Shown here piece by piece: positions 16,578 to 26,300 of a DNA stretch of 64,000 nt. The position numbers were made by a program, and so were the translations under genes. The stretch is taken from assembly GCA_964458415.1 (NCBI GenBank), contig CAYWIT010000011.1, positions 15,360 to 79,359 of the forward strand, given 5' to 3'. This DNA comes from CAYWIT01 sp964458415. GTDB taxonomy: Bacteria > Pseudomonadota > Alphaproteobacteria > Micavibrionales > UBA2020. The notes beneath the pieces were generated by a model. The model saw only the letters and a list, made by a program, of their open reading frames with translations, was not told the DNA's origin and did not search any database. Each line of letters starts with the position of its first letter. The stretch's first letter is position 1.

Positions 16578-19500
16578 ATGACGGCAAAAGACGCGCGTGA
16601 TGATAAGAACAAGAAATCGCTTCCGCCCAAAAAGCTCTCCGCCCGGCAACGATTCAACAAAGTTTCAAGGAAAGTATTGGTAGCGACTGTCCTCGCCGCC
16701 GGTGTCGTGATCGAGGCTAAAACGTCCTATATTCAATCTAGAATTTTCAGCAATGTGGCAGATGGGAAAACAGCCACGACACTCCGGACAACCAGCGCCA
16801 CGCAGGCCGCCCCCGCTGCCGGCCCCTATGACGAGCGTCTTGGCTATGCCGATGCCATCCGTTTTCGCCATCGTCTCAGCGCCGGCGGTTATGAACTGGA
16901 AGGCGAAACCACATGGCAGGAAAGAAATATTCTCGGTGTTGAATTATTCCCTATCTACGATGAAAAATCACAGGCTGGCTTGAAAATAACCGATGAAATG
17001 GATCAACCCCTTCTGGAATCCCGCTTTCCCCGTAATGCCTACAAAGATTTTGACTCGATACCTCCGATTCTGATCAAAAGCCTGCTTTACGTCGAAAACC
17101 GGGACCTCCTTGACGACAAGCCCTCCACATGGAACCCCGCCATTGAATGGGAACGTCTGGCGAATGCCCTCATCGGCTATGGCATGAAGAAAACGGGCCT
17201 TGGCAAAGACAATTCCGGAGGATCCACCCTCGCCACGCAAATAGAAAAATTCCGCCATTCTCCGGAGGGCATTACAGGTTCGCCATCCGAAAAGATGAAG
17301 CAAATGCTGACCGCCAGCGTCCGGGCCTATCAGGATGGCGGCGATACCCGGCTGGCCCGTCAGCGGATCGTTCTGGATTACCTGAATTCAATGCCGCTGT
17401 CCTCCTTCCCCGGCTATGGCGAAGTGAACGGATTTGCTGACGGCATGGCCGTATGGTTTGGCGCCGACTTTCATGAAACGACCAAACTGCTGAAAAAATC
17501 AGAAGCCGAAATGAGCGAGGCCGAGCTGCGCCAATTCGCAAAAACCTACCGTGAAGCCCTCAATCTGGTCATGGCCGTAAAAGAACCCTCCGCCTATCTT
17601 CTGAGGAACCGGACAAAGCTCCAGACCCGCGTAGACAACTTCCTGCCTTTGCTTGTCGAGGCCGGCATCATCTCGCCGCGCATGAAAGAACTTGTCATGG
17701 CGGAAAGCCCCTCGTTCGCAAGCACGGCGCCGAAACGACCGGAAAACAAACTACGGCAGAAATCGGCGGACGCCTTGCAGGTTGAACTGCTGCGCACGCT
17801 GAATGTTCACGACCTCTACACCCTGAATCACCTTGACCTCACAGCGCGCACGACCATCGACAGCAAGGTTGATGCCGCCGTCTCGGAAATGCTGCGCAAG
17901 CTTACAGATCCGGAAGTCGCAAAAGCGAACGGCATGGTCGGTTATCAACTGCTGAAGCCCGATGCGGCGCAGGACATCACCTATTCCTTCACGCTCTACG
18001 AAAAAACGGCGGACGGCACGAATGTGCTGCGGGTGCAGGCCGACAATTTCAATGGCCCGCTGAACCTGAACGAAGGCACCAAGATGGAGCTGGGATCAAC
18101 GGCAAAGCTGCGCACTCTGGTTTCCTACCTTGAAGCCATGGCCGACCTGCATAGCCGTTATGCCGCGATGGACGCGGAGACGCTCTCCGGCATACCCGTT
18201 GCCCGTAATGACGCATTGACCCGCTGGGCTGTGGATTACCTGTCGGCGCCGGAAACGGACAAGTCTCTCAACGGTATGCTAGAAGCCGCTCTCGAGCGGA
18301 CTTATTCAGGCAGCCCGCGTGAAGCATTCTTTACCGGCGGCGGATTGCACCGTTTTGAAAACTTCGAAAAATCCGAAGACTTCAAATCATACAACGTCAA
18401 GGATGCGTTCCATCACTCCGTCAACCTGTCATTCGTCCGGATTATGAAGGATGTCGTCCATTATACGCAATCCCAGAAAATGAACATTGATGCGGATATC
18501 TTCGAAAATCAGGACAGCCCGCAACGCCGCCAGTATCTCGAAAAATTCGCCGATGCCGAGGGCACCAGCTTCCTCTGGCAGTTCTGGAGCAAGCAAAAAG
18601 GAAAAAATCCGGAAGAAATCGCCGCCCTGCTGGCTGCGGAAACGCGCCGGACCCCCGTGCAGCTCGCCGTCGTCTACCGCTCCCTTTTCCCTGACGCCGC
18701 CTACGAGGATATGGAGAAATTTATCCGCAAGGAATGCCCCAATTGCAGCACCGCCACCGATTTCAAAAAGACTTATGAGGCCTATGCGCAAGACAAGTTT
18801 AACCTGAATGACCGCGGCTACCTTGCCCGCATTCACCCCCTCGCGCTGTGGCTGGCCTCCTATAAAATCAAACATCCCGATGCAACGTGGAGCGAAGCTG
18901 TCAGAGATTCCGCGGCTGCCCGCATTGAAACCTACAAATGGCTGCTCGAGTCAAACAAGATGCAGGCGCAAAACACCCGCATCCAGATCATGCTGGAAAA
19001 AGAAGCGTTCACGCATATCCACAAAACATGGAAAGATCTGGGCTATTCATTTTCCACGCTGGTGCCCTCCTACGCCTCGGCGCTGGGAGCCTCAGGCGAT
19101 ACGCCCGCTGCTCTGGCCAAACTGGCAGGCATCCTGCAAAATGACGGCCTGTCGAAACAGCCGCTCAAGTTCCGCGAAATCGACTTCGCGGACAAGACCC
19201 CCTATGCCATGCATTTCCGCCCGGCACAGCCACAGGCAACACGTGTTCTGCCGCCGGAACTGACCAGACTGGTCCGCCGCGAAATGCAGGGTGTTGTCGC
19301 GGAAGGTACGGCACGCCGCGCCCATCAATCCATCAAGCTCAGCGACGGGCGCATTCTCGAGATCGGCGCAAAGACGGGTACGGGCGATAACCGTATCGAA
19401 ACCTATGCCGCCAACGGCACCGTCAAATCGTCCAATGCGAAGAGCCGCACGGCGACTTTCGTCTTCACGATTGACGACCGTTTCTACGGCTGCATGACGG

Positions 19501-19709
19501 CCTTTGTTTCCGGCCCGAACGCAGGCGATCACAAATTCACCAGCGCCCTGTCGGCACAGGTCTTTAAAACGCTGGCGCCCACGCTGCGTCCCGTTCTGGA
19601 CCGCGCCTATGGCATCACGCCCGATAACGCCGCTGCTCCGGTACAGGACAAGCCGGAACAACCGGAGGCAAAGGCAAAAGCAAAGCCGCCGGCGCCGCCC
19701 TCTTTATAA
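16578..19709 (+). CDS. Atypical class A penicillin-binding protein (GT51 transglycosylase + transpeptidase)
   Basis: A 1043-residue bifunctional peptidoglycan synthase-like protein with one N-terminal membrane anchor (about residues 37-55). The glycosyltransferase-51 region is at about 165-300, with ENRDLL near 172, GGSTLATQ near 213 and EKMKQML for the third motif, where the usual glutamate appears to be glutamine. A transpeptidase domain follows with STAK near 506, SVN near 613 and KTGTG near 931, all three active-site motifs. There are long insertions between motifs, and the protein is larger than PBP1a/1b. The tail is Pro/Ala/Lys-rich. It is probably a specialised synthase rather than the housekeeping one. 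Its stop is seven bases from the convergent AMIN-like lipoprotein gene. Confidence 0.8.
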   Translation: MTAKDARDDKNKKSLPPKKLSARQRFNKVSRKVLVATVLAAGVVIEAKTSYIQSRIFSNVADGKTATTLRTTSATQAAPAAGPYDERLGYADAIRFRHRLSAGGYELEGETTWQERNILGVELFPIYDEKSQAGLKITDEMDQPLLESRFPRNAYKDFDSIPPILIKSLLYVENRDLLDDKPSTWNPAIEWERLANALIGYGMKKTGLGKDNSGGSTLATQIEKFRHSPEGITGSPSEKMKQMLTASVRAYQDGGDTRLARQRIVLDYLNSMPLSSFPGYGEVNGFADGMAVWFGADFHETTKLLKKSEAEMSEAELRQFAKTYREALNLVMAVKEPSAYLLRNRTKLQTRVDNFLPLLVEAGIISPRMKELVMAESPSFASTAPKRPENKLRQKSADALQVELLRTLNVHDLYTLNHLDLTARTTIDSKVDAAVSEMLRKLTDPEVAKANGMVGYQLLKPDAAQDITYSFTLYEKTADGTNVLRVQADNFNGPLNLNEGTKMELGSTAKLRTLVSYLEAMADLHSRYAAMDAETLSGIPVARNDALTRWAVDYLSAPETDKSLNGMLEAALERTYSGSPREAFFTGGGLHRFENFEKSEDFKSYNVKDAFHHSVNLSFVRIMKDVVHYTQSQKMNIDADIFENQDSPQRRQYLEKFADAEGTSFLWQFWSKQKGKNPEEIAALLAAETRRTPVQLAVVYRSLFPDAAYEDMEKFIRKECPNCSTATDFKKTYEAYAQDKFNLNDRGYLARIHPLALWLASYKIKHPDATWSEAVRDSAAARIETYKWLLESNKMQAQNTRIQIMLEKEAFTHIHKTWKDLGYSFSTLVPSYASALGASGDTPAALAKLAGILQNDGLSKQPLKFREIDFADKTPYAMHFRPAQPQATRVLPPELTRLVRREMQGVVAEGTARRAHQSIKLSDGRILEIGAKTGTGDNRIETYAANGTVKSSNAKSRTATFVFTIDDRFYGCMTAFVSGPNAGDHKFTSALSAQVFKTLAPTLRPVLDRAYGITPDNAAAPVQDKPEQPEAKAKAKPPAPPSL

Positions 19710-19716
19710 CTGACTT

Positions 19717-20868
19717 CTATCTTTCGTGAACGTCGGGACTGAACAGGTCAATCACCAGCCGGTAATTTCCACCGCTGCTGGCGGGCGATAATATCTGCTG
19801 CGAAACGATTTCCGACCCATAGAGCATATCCATGGAAAGAACGCCTTCCGCAAAACCATAGGCCGCGACCAGCGCTGCGGATGAGGCTTCCCATTGCGGA
19901 GCTGTCGCCCATTTCATTTGCGGCAGCGTCACGATCAGGCTCTTGCCGTTATTTTCCAGCCGCGTCTTGAAATCCGGCTTGGCCGTGAGGTCCAGCACAA
20001 TGCGCGTCTTGTCGAGATGATCGCCAATCCGCACCGACTTGACATCGCCCAGCATCGGACCCGCCGCCAGCTCCGGGGGGGTTGCTGCGATAACGGGGGC
20101 AGCAGCCGGAGCTGAGGCGACGGGCGACGCTTTTGCAGCCACCGGCGGAACGGCTGGCGGCTGCGCAGGCACGGCAACGGACGGAGACGGCGTTTTTGCC
20201 ACCTCCGCCGCTGCCGGTAAAGAGGTTGGAGCTGCGCTCTCAGGGGGCAATCCTGCAAGCGCAGCTCCGGGGGTAACCAGTGAAGAGGGTGCTGCTGAAT
20301 CAGCCGCGGCTACGTTGGCCGTGGCTTTATCTATGCCTCCAACAACGTCTTCACCTGGTATCGGAATCTGTTTTGTTTGTTTAATTGGCTCGACGGAAAC
20401 GTCCGGAACGGGAATAGGCTCCACATCGACGGCGCCATCCTGCATGGTCAGTGTCTGCAACTGCCCGACAAGTTCCTTGATGTCCTTTTCAACGGAAACC
20501 AGCCGCACCATCGACGGCACGACCGTATCCAGATCGTTGCGGAGCGCCTGGACAGCCTCTTCCAGCCGCCGGAAACGATCTTCATTATCATCAATCCGGT
20601 CATTGAAAAGCGGCGTAAACTTCAAGCCTTCCGCGGGTGCCAGCACACGAAAAGCGTCCATCGCCGTCGGCACTTTCGGCGCAGCAGATTTCTGCTGTGC
20701 CGGAGGCGCAGACGCTCTGCCGCTACCACTATTGCTGTCACCGAATGAACATCCGGTGAGCAATACCAGCAAGCCAAGGCAGGATACGAACCCTGTCAGA
20801 CGGTGCGACTTTAGCCCAAAGCCGCACGCCGACGACGGTCCGCATTGACTACGGACTTCGTCTCCCAT
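19717..20868 (-). CDS. Lipoprotein with coiled coil and AMIN-like C-terminal domain
   Basis: A 383-residue protein with a lipobox LVLLTGC (Cys at about residue 41), so it is probably an anchored lipoprotein; the segment before the hydrophobic core is long, and a start further in is possible. Residues about 95-140 (DNEDRFRRLEEAVQALRND onward) form a short coiled coil. A Pro/Ala/Val-rich linker covers about 165-270, and the last 110 residues (VRIGDHLDKTRIVLDLTA onward) resemble an AMIN domain, which binds peptidoglycan or directs proteins to envelope machines. It is convergent with the penicillin-binding protein, and a CtrA-like box lies about 90 bases upstream of its start. Confidence 0.7.
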   Translation of the reverse strand: MGDEVRSQCGPSSACGFGLKSHRLTGFVSCLGLLVLLTGCSFGDSNSGSGRASAPPAQQKSAAPKVPTAMDAFRVLAPAEGLKFTPLFNDRIDDNEDRFRRLEEAVQALRNDLDTVVPSMVRLVSVEKDIKELVGQLQTLTMQDGAVDVEPIPVPDVSVEPIKQTKQIPIPGEDVVGGIDKATANVAAADSAAPSSLVTPGAALAGLPPESAAPTSLPAAAEVAKTPSPSVAVPAQPPAVPPVAAKASPVASAPAAAPVIAATPPELAAGPMLGDVKSVRIGDHLDKTRIVLDLTAKPDFKTRLENNGKSLIVTLPQMKWATAPQWEASSAALVAAYGFAEGVLSMDMLYGSEIVSQQILSPASSGGNYRLVIDLFSPDVHER

Positions 20869-20954
20869 TAAAAAGTATTGCCCCCTGAAAATATACCATA
20901 GATAGTTACCCCACCTGTTATCGTAAACAGGCAGGGCAACAAGTCAACTAAAAA

Positions 20955-20969
20955 TTAAAATAACGTTAA
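20955..20969. promoter_or_regulatory. Exact CtrA-like box upstream of the AMIN lipoprotein gene
   Basis: TTAA-AATAACG-TTAA, an exact TTAA-N7-TTAA, lies 87-101 bases ahead of the lipoprotein start and just past the stop of the chaperone gene at 20976. The region is AT-rich, so chance is less remote than elsewhere. Confidence 0.45.
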
Positions 20970-20975
20970 AGCCGT

Positions 20976-21812
20976 TTACCTTAACAGATCGGCGACATTG
21001 AAGGTCTTTTCATCAAAGCGCTTGCCCTTGTCCGCTTCCATGCCTTCATAGACGACACGGATTTTTCCACCGGACAGGCTCTGCTCGGAAATGTTCACGT
21101 CAGCTTCACGACGCGAAACTTCAGGATAAATGTTCAATCCATTGAGTTCGCCGATTTTCCTTTCCTCTCCCCCCGGCGGAGTCCAGAAAATATCCGACCG
21201 GCCCAGTGTGCTATGTTTGCCGGTACGTTCGATATAAAGACGGATACGCGGTCCCCGCTTGCCCTCGGCGGGAATAAATTTCGGATCGACGATTTTCGCC
21301 TGCGCGTCATAAGCCCCCTGACGCAGCATCACCGGTACGGAAAAACCGACATTCACGCCCACGCCGACCGCAGCCCCCTTTTTCGACGCGGAAATATTGG
21401 GACTCGCTATACGATTCATCTTGATATGCATGCGATATTCCCCATCCGGCAGATCTGCCGGCCGGCGCAGGGAAAGCCGGACAGATTGCTTGCCACGCGG
21501 CGGCAGCTCCACCTGACGCGGACTGTAAACGATCATCTTGGTCAAGTCATAACCCGGCGTTGTCGGACCTTCCAAAGCCTCGTAAGCCCCCGTCGGCAGC
21601 TGTTTCAGGTGATAGAGCTCCATCCGGAAGATCGCCGCTTTTGTCGAGGTGTTGACCAAGGTCAGGCCCTTCATCCGGTCATGGCCCTGAAAAACCGTGC
21701 GGATCGGCATGATCATCAGATCAGCCAAGGCCGCCGGAACAGAGAAAAAAACCACTGCCGACAGCGCCATTGCCGCCACGCCAGTTACGATTTTTCCTTT
21801 TTTATTCAGCAT
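20976..21812 (-). CDS. PapD-like pilus chaperone of the DUF4402 locus
   Basis: A 278-residue exported protein (signal ending near VPAALA) with an N-terminal chaperone-like immunoglobulin domain: LMIMPIRTVFQGHDRMKGL, VNTSTKAAIFRMEL, VYSPRQVELPPRGKQSVRL and LPDGEYRMHIKMNR follow the PapD strand order and include the basic anchoring segment. The second domain is more divergent (FDEKTFNVADLLR at the end). Closest in type to the chaperone-like proteins that accompany DUF4402 subunits, not to the chaperone at 1747. It is 13 bases after the smaller DUF4402 gene on the same strand and surely co-transcribed. Confidence 0.72.
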   Translation of the reverse strand: MLNKKGKIVTGVAAMALSAVVFFSVPAALADLMIMPIRTVFQGHDRMKGLTLVNTSTKAAIFRMELYHLKQLPTGAYEALEGPTTPGYDLTKMIVYSPRQVELPPRGKQSVRLSLRRPADLPDGEYRMHIKMNRIASPNISASKKGAAVGVGVNVGFSVPVMLRQGAYDAQAKIVDPKFIPAEGKRGPRIRLYIERTGKHSTLGRSDIFWTPPGGEERKIGELNGLNIYPEVSRREADVNISEQSLSGGKIRVVYEGMEADKGKRFDEKTFNVADLLR

Positions 21813-21825
21813 TTTATTTCTCCAT

Positions 21826-22323
21826 TTAATAGTAAAGAGTCAGGTCAAAAGTGCCGCTGTAGACACCGCTGTCATAAGGATTACTGTTGCCAGATGTCGT
21901 CAGCCTTGCCCCGATGTATAATGTGCCGCTTCCCGCTCCGTCTGTCGAGAGGTCATTCGCCGTAAAATTATCCAGCGTAAAGCTCTCGCTCCCCGTTTTA
22001 TCCAGCCCCGTACTGTTATCCAGTATCAACCCACCCTCCGTCGGCGGGTTTGGCACCGCTACTCCCACATAAAAAATGACATTGGCCGGCAACCCTGTAA
22101 AGCTATACTCCCCCCGTTGCGCGTCAATGTTCGAGATGATGTCCGGGTCGTAAACTGTTGAATTGTCAGTGGCAACCGTAATCGTATGTTGTGCTGAATT
22201 ATTGCGTGTCGCAAATTCGCCAAAGCTCAAAGCCTGTACTTCTGTCATATCTTGCGCAAGAGCAGGACTCCCCCGTAAATCAAGCGTGCAAAAAAGAGCA
22301 AGAATGTAAAAAAAATGCTTCAT
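21826..22323 (-). CDS. DUF4402 secreted protein, minor subunit candidate
   Basis: A 165-residue exported protein with signal peptide (cleavage after SPALA) and the DUF4402 pattern: an early LSFGEFATRNNS, central VIFYVGVAVPNPP, and a final beta strand GVYSGTFDLTLYY. DUF4402 proteins look like pilin-type beta sandwiches whose last strand ends in aromatic residues. Gene order (larger DUF4402, terminator, this gene, chaperone) suggests lower expression than the 22419-23060 product. Role as adaptor or tip subunit is inference. Confidence 0.7.
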   Translation of the reverse strand: MKHFFYILALFCTLDLRGSPALAQDMTEVQALSFGEFATRNNSAQHTITVATDNSTVYDPDIISNIDAQRGEYSFTGLPANVIFYVGVAVPNPPTEGGLILDNSTGLDKTGSESFTLDNFTANDLSTDGAGSGTLYIGARLTTSGNSNPYDSGVYSGTFDLTLYY

Positions 22324-22366
22324 CCCCTAAGACTAGGTGATTTTTTTAAAATTGCAACGTCATCCA

Positions 22367-22395
22367 AACAAAAACCCCGCCACAAGGGCGGGGTT
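22367..22395 (-). terminator. Intra-operon terminator between the two DUF4402 genes
   Basis: On the minus strand a 9-bp GC-rich stem (arms 22373-22381 and 22387-22395) with a five-base loop is followed by TTTTTGTTT. It lies 24 bases after the major DUF4402 gene and before the minor one, so it probably attenuates read-through and biases the locus toward the first subunit. Confidence 0.75.
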
Positions 22396-22418
22396 CTGTC
22401 CGTTTTCAGGAAAACGAA

Positions 22419-23060
22419 TTAGTAAACGATCCGCACATCGAACGAACCGGTATAAAGACCGTCGGTATAATCAACCGGCACCGCACCGGCATCAACCTCC
22501 GTCTGGATCGTGCCACCGATCTTCCAGCTGAGCGCGCCGGCACCATCCGTTGTGCCAATCCCTGTCGTCCGCGCTGTCGTGACAGAGTTATAACTGCCCA
22601 CTGTCGCCAGATTATCATGCACCTCGAGCAGGATAAATTCCTCGGCACCGTTGATCGGATTCACAAAGTTGTCATAGTCGACATAGAGGTTCTCGTTAAA
22701 GAACGCCCCCGTCACAGCCACCGTCGCGGCCGCAGCGCCACCGGTGTTTGTATCGTAAACGATAGAAGCCGGGCTGGCACTATAATAACCGTCACCGGGC
22801 TCATCCGTCACAATGCCAGTTGTTTCCACCAGCATCGTCGCCGTTGTGCTGGTACCTGTCCCGTCCTTCAGCGAACCGATCTGGCCAAAAGCAAGATCTG
22901 TTACCGCCACGTCAATCAAGTTGTCCACAGTTGCCGTCACGTCGATCGTCACCGGATCACTGATCTGAACAGGGGCCGCATTTGAACTGACGGCGTAAAA
23001 ACCGGCACCCAGCGCCACTGCGCTGACCACCGCGAATTTTTGGAAAGATGTAAGTCTCAT
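22419..23060 (-). CDS. DUF4402 secreted protein, probable major subunit
   Basis: A 213-residue exported protein with signal peptide (to about residue 28, SSNAA). The mature part begins with VTIDVTATVDNLIDVAVTDL and FGQIGSL, carries the central FNENLYVDYDNF and closes with LYTGSFDVRIVY, the DUF4402 terminal strand. It is rich in Thr, Gly, Ala and Asp with no cysteine in the mature part, typical of a self-assembling surface subunit. It is first in its operon and followed by a terminator, as expected for an abundant shaft protein. The upstream divergent region holds an exact CtrA-like box. Confidence 0.72.
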   Translation of the reverse strand: MRLTSFQKFAVVSAVALGAGFYAVSSNAAPVQISDPVTIDVTATVDNLIDVAVTDLAFGQIGSLKDGTGTSTTATMLVETTGIVTDEPGDGYYSASPASIVYDTNTGGAAAATVAVTGAFFNENLYVDYDNFVNPINGAEEFILLEVHDNLATVGSYNSVTTARTTGIGTTDGAGALSWKIGGTIQTEVDAGAVPVDYTDGLYTGSFDVRIVY

Positions 23061-23362
23061 TAGGCTTCTCCTTTTGCTAAACTGACTCAGTTTGGGTTCA
23101 TCCCAGGTAGAGGTAACTTCTTTTTTTAGGACAACGGATCAGGAAGTCCCGAAATCCCCTTACCGCATACTTTCATTAAGCCATGAGAATCGTTAAGGTC
23201 CGGTTAAAACGTGGAAATTTATCGCTTTGTTTTGTTAAACTTTTATCTATTCTGAAAATGAAGCCCCGTTATCAGCGCCTCTGCCGTTATAATGCCACAG
23301 CTTGCCCCGCTTGTTCCCTTTTCTATTCTGTGGTCTAATAAATCGGGGTTTTACAAGGGGCT
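23061..23362. other. Divergent promoter region of the DUF4402/usher-like locus
   Basis: A 302-base gap between the DUF4402 operon (minus) and the usher-like gene (plus). It contains an exact CtrA-like box (listed separately) and AT-rich stretches suitable for promoters in both directions around 23215-23260. No small ORF or RNA gene is convincing. Confidence 0.5.
23193..23207. promoter_or_regulatory. Exact CtrA-like box in the divergent pilus region
   Basis: TTAA-GGTCCGG-TTAA at 23193-23207 matches the full CtrA consensus with a GC-rich spacer, which makes chance from AT-rich background less likely. It is 133 bases from the DUF4402 start and 156 from the usher-like start, so it could serve either. 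Confidence 0.55.
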
Positions 23363-26300
23363 ATGGGGAAAAAGCGTTTTACAAAAAAAATTCGCCGCGG
23401 GATTCTGGTGTTGTCATTTCTGACAACGCTGCAAGTTCCTGCTGCCCCCGCCTGCGCCGAACCGCCCGCCGCCACGCTCTCCCGTGAACAATTGATGAAT
23501 CTGGCCCGCCAGTTTGTCGACAAGATCGGTCAGGGATTGAAAACCGCCGATGAGCAGATGGCGGAAAAAATCGATCCGGAAGACCTGCGCATGCAGAAAT
23601 ATTTCGAAGGCCTGCCCGAAGGCGAGCCCCTGATCCTGCAAATCAGCCTGTCCGGCACACGTTTTCACGACAAACGGAGGATCAACATTGACCAGCCGGT
23701 CATGGCGATCAAGGAAGGCCATGACGTCATGATCTCCCTCCTCGACTTTGTCGGCGCCGCCAGCTTTCCCATCAAGGTTGACGCGGAAAGCGGTACTGCC
23801 GATGGCTGGTTTATCCGTGAAACCCAGCCGTTCAATCTGGACATGGCGACCCGTAAAGTCACCGTGCTGAACAAAACTTTTGATATCGCGCCGGAGGACG
23901 CCCGCATTGACGGCCCCGACATTCTGGTCCGCGGCAAGACCCTGTCCCGCTGGTTCGGGTTCCAGATGCTCGCCAACCCGCAAGCACAAAAGCTGGAGGT
24001 TGTGACAGAACAGCCCTGGCCTCTGCAGGAAAAATACGAGCGCGTCCGGCGCTATGCCAGCATCGTTCAGAAACAACCCCCGAAAAACCCGCGGCAGGAT
24101 GAAGATTACAAACTGGTGGATATCCCCAAGGCGGATATCTCGCTGCGCCAGCTCTACGACAAACACGCTGACGGGCGGGTCATGAAAAGAACGGCATGGA
24201 CGCTCAACAGCACGGGCGATCTTGCTGCCCATCAGGCCCGCGCCACGATTTCCGGCAGCGATCAGGAACCGGTTAATACCATCAATTTCACCCTCTCGCG
24301 ATCATCCGAGGAACCCGCGCTGCTGGGCCCGCTCAAGGCCCGTTTTTACGAACTGAATGACATCCGCTCGGTGAAAGTCCCCCTTACGGGTAACGCGCCG
24401 CTGGAGCGCGGCCTGCGTGTCACCAACAGAAACCCCGATGTAACCTATGATACTGCGACGGTGATCGAAGGCTATACCGATCCGGAATGGGATGTCGAGC
24501 TTTACCGCAACACGCAATATATCACCGCCATGACTGTCGGCATCGATGGCCGCTATGGCTTTGAGGATGTCCAGCTCTTCGCCGGGGAAAACAGGTTCCG
24601 CATCGTGCATTACGGCCCCCACGGGGAACTGCGGGAAGAAGAACGCGTCATCACTGTGGCGCCGGGCGCCTATGGCACCGCCGGCCTCTATAACGTCTCG
24701 CTCTCGCAACAAAAAATACAGACCTATACATCAACCAAGTCCGGCGGGCGTGATGAAGGCACACCGCACCTCGCCGCCACCTATGAAAAGCAGATCGGCG
24801 ACACGCTTGTCGTGCATGGCGGCCTCAACGCGCGGCAACAACAGGGAACGCAGGCCCTCTATCTCAACGGCGGCGCCTTTACACAGATTGGAAAGGCGCT
24901 CGTCAATACCGATATCGCCGTCACGCCGGAGAAAACCTATACCGGATATCTGGTCGCCAGACAAAACTTTGGCCGACATTCAGGCTCCGCTTCACTCAAC
25001 ATCCGGGGCGAGGACTATGTCACCGATACCGCCATTGATTCCCGCGCGCCCGCGAACTATGCCACAAACGTCACACTGAGCGGCCCCCTGACGGATATGC
25101 TCCGCGGCGGGCCCACCTATACCGCCTTTGCCGGACTGTCCCTGACCAGTACCGATACCACAACGTTCAGCACCGGTCTGAAACTCTCCGGAAAAATAAA
25201 CAGAGACCTCTATGCCAGCAATTCCCTTTCCTACAGCCAGGTCACCAATGCCGCCGGAGAAAGTCTGGACAAGCTTGGCGGCGCGCTCTCCCTGCGCGGA
25301 AGGGCGCTCAATACGACATGGCGATCTTCTCTGGATTACAGGATCATGCCGGAATCGGAACTGAAAAGCCTCCGCGTCAATTTTTCGCGCAAGCTCACAA
25401 AAAAGATGGGAGCCGATGTCAGTTTCCTGCGCAAAATGGATACCGGCTATACGCAGGAAGGGCTGTCTCTGGACTGGAATCTGGATCGTGCCACCCTCTC
25501 CTCCTCCGTCTCCTATGACAGCGAACAGGCCATATCCGCCATGATGAACGTCAGGTTCGGCCTGGCCTATAACCCATACAGTAATGACTTCATCATGAAA
25601 AACAGCAGCCTGTCCTCCACTGGCGGGGTTGCGGCCTTCGTCTTTCTGGACAAGGACGGGGATGGCGCCTTCTCTGCCGGAGACGAGCCGCTGCCGGATG
25701 TTCTTGTCAGGGCCGCACAGGTTTCACGCACCGCCGACACCGACGAAAAGGGCGAGGCTTTTATCTATGACCTGCCGACAAACAAGGTCACGGACATCAT
25801 CGTCGAGGAAAGCAGCGCCTTTGACCCAACCTGGGTCTCCGGCTTCCCCGGCATCTCCCTGCGTCCGCGTGCCGGTTCGATTACCCGCATTGACTTCCCC
25901 ATCCTGCAAGGGGCCGAGATGGACGGAACGGCCTGGATGGAGGATGCAAGCGGCAACAAGACGGCAGCCCGCAACATCCGGCTGGTGCTGAATACGCCGG
26001 ATGGACAAGTTGTAAAAGAAGCCTTGACCCCCTATGACGGGTTTTTCGTCATCAGCGGCATCCGCCCCGGCGTCTATTACCTGACGGCGGATACGACGCT
26101 TTCTCCGGTTACGGGTTATCTGCCACCGAAAAAAGTTATTATCGGTCCGGAAGGCGCCCTGCTTTACGGACAAAACATCATCCTGACCAAGGGGTATGAC
26201 ATCCCCGTCACTTTCCGCAGCGACACACCCTCTCCCGCCAGCGATATACGCGCCTCGCATATCCTGCAGCCCGCCGATATCGCTGCCGAGGATGTGACCT

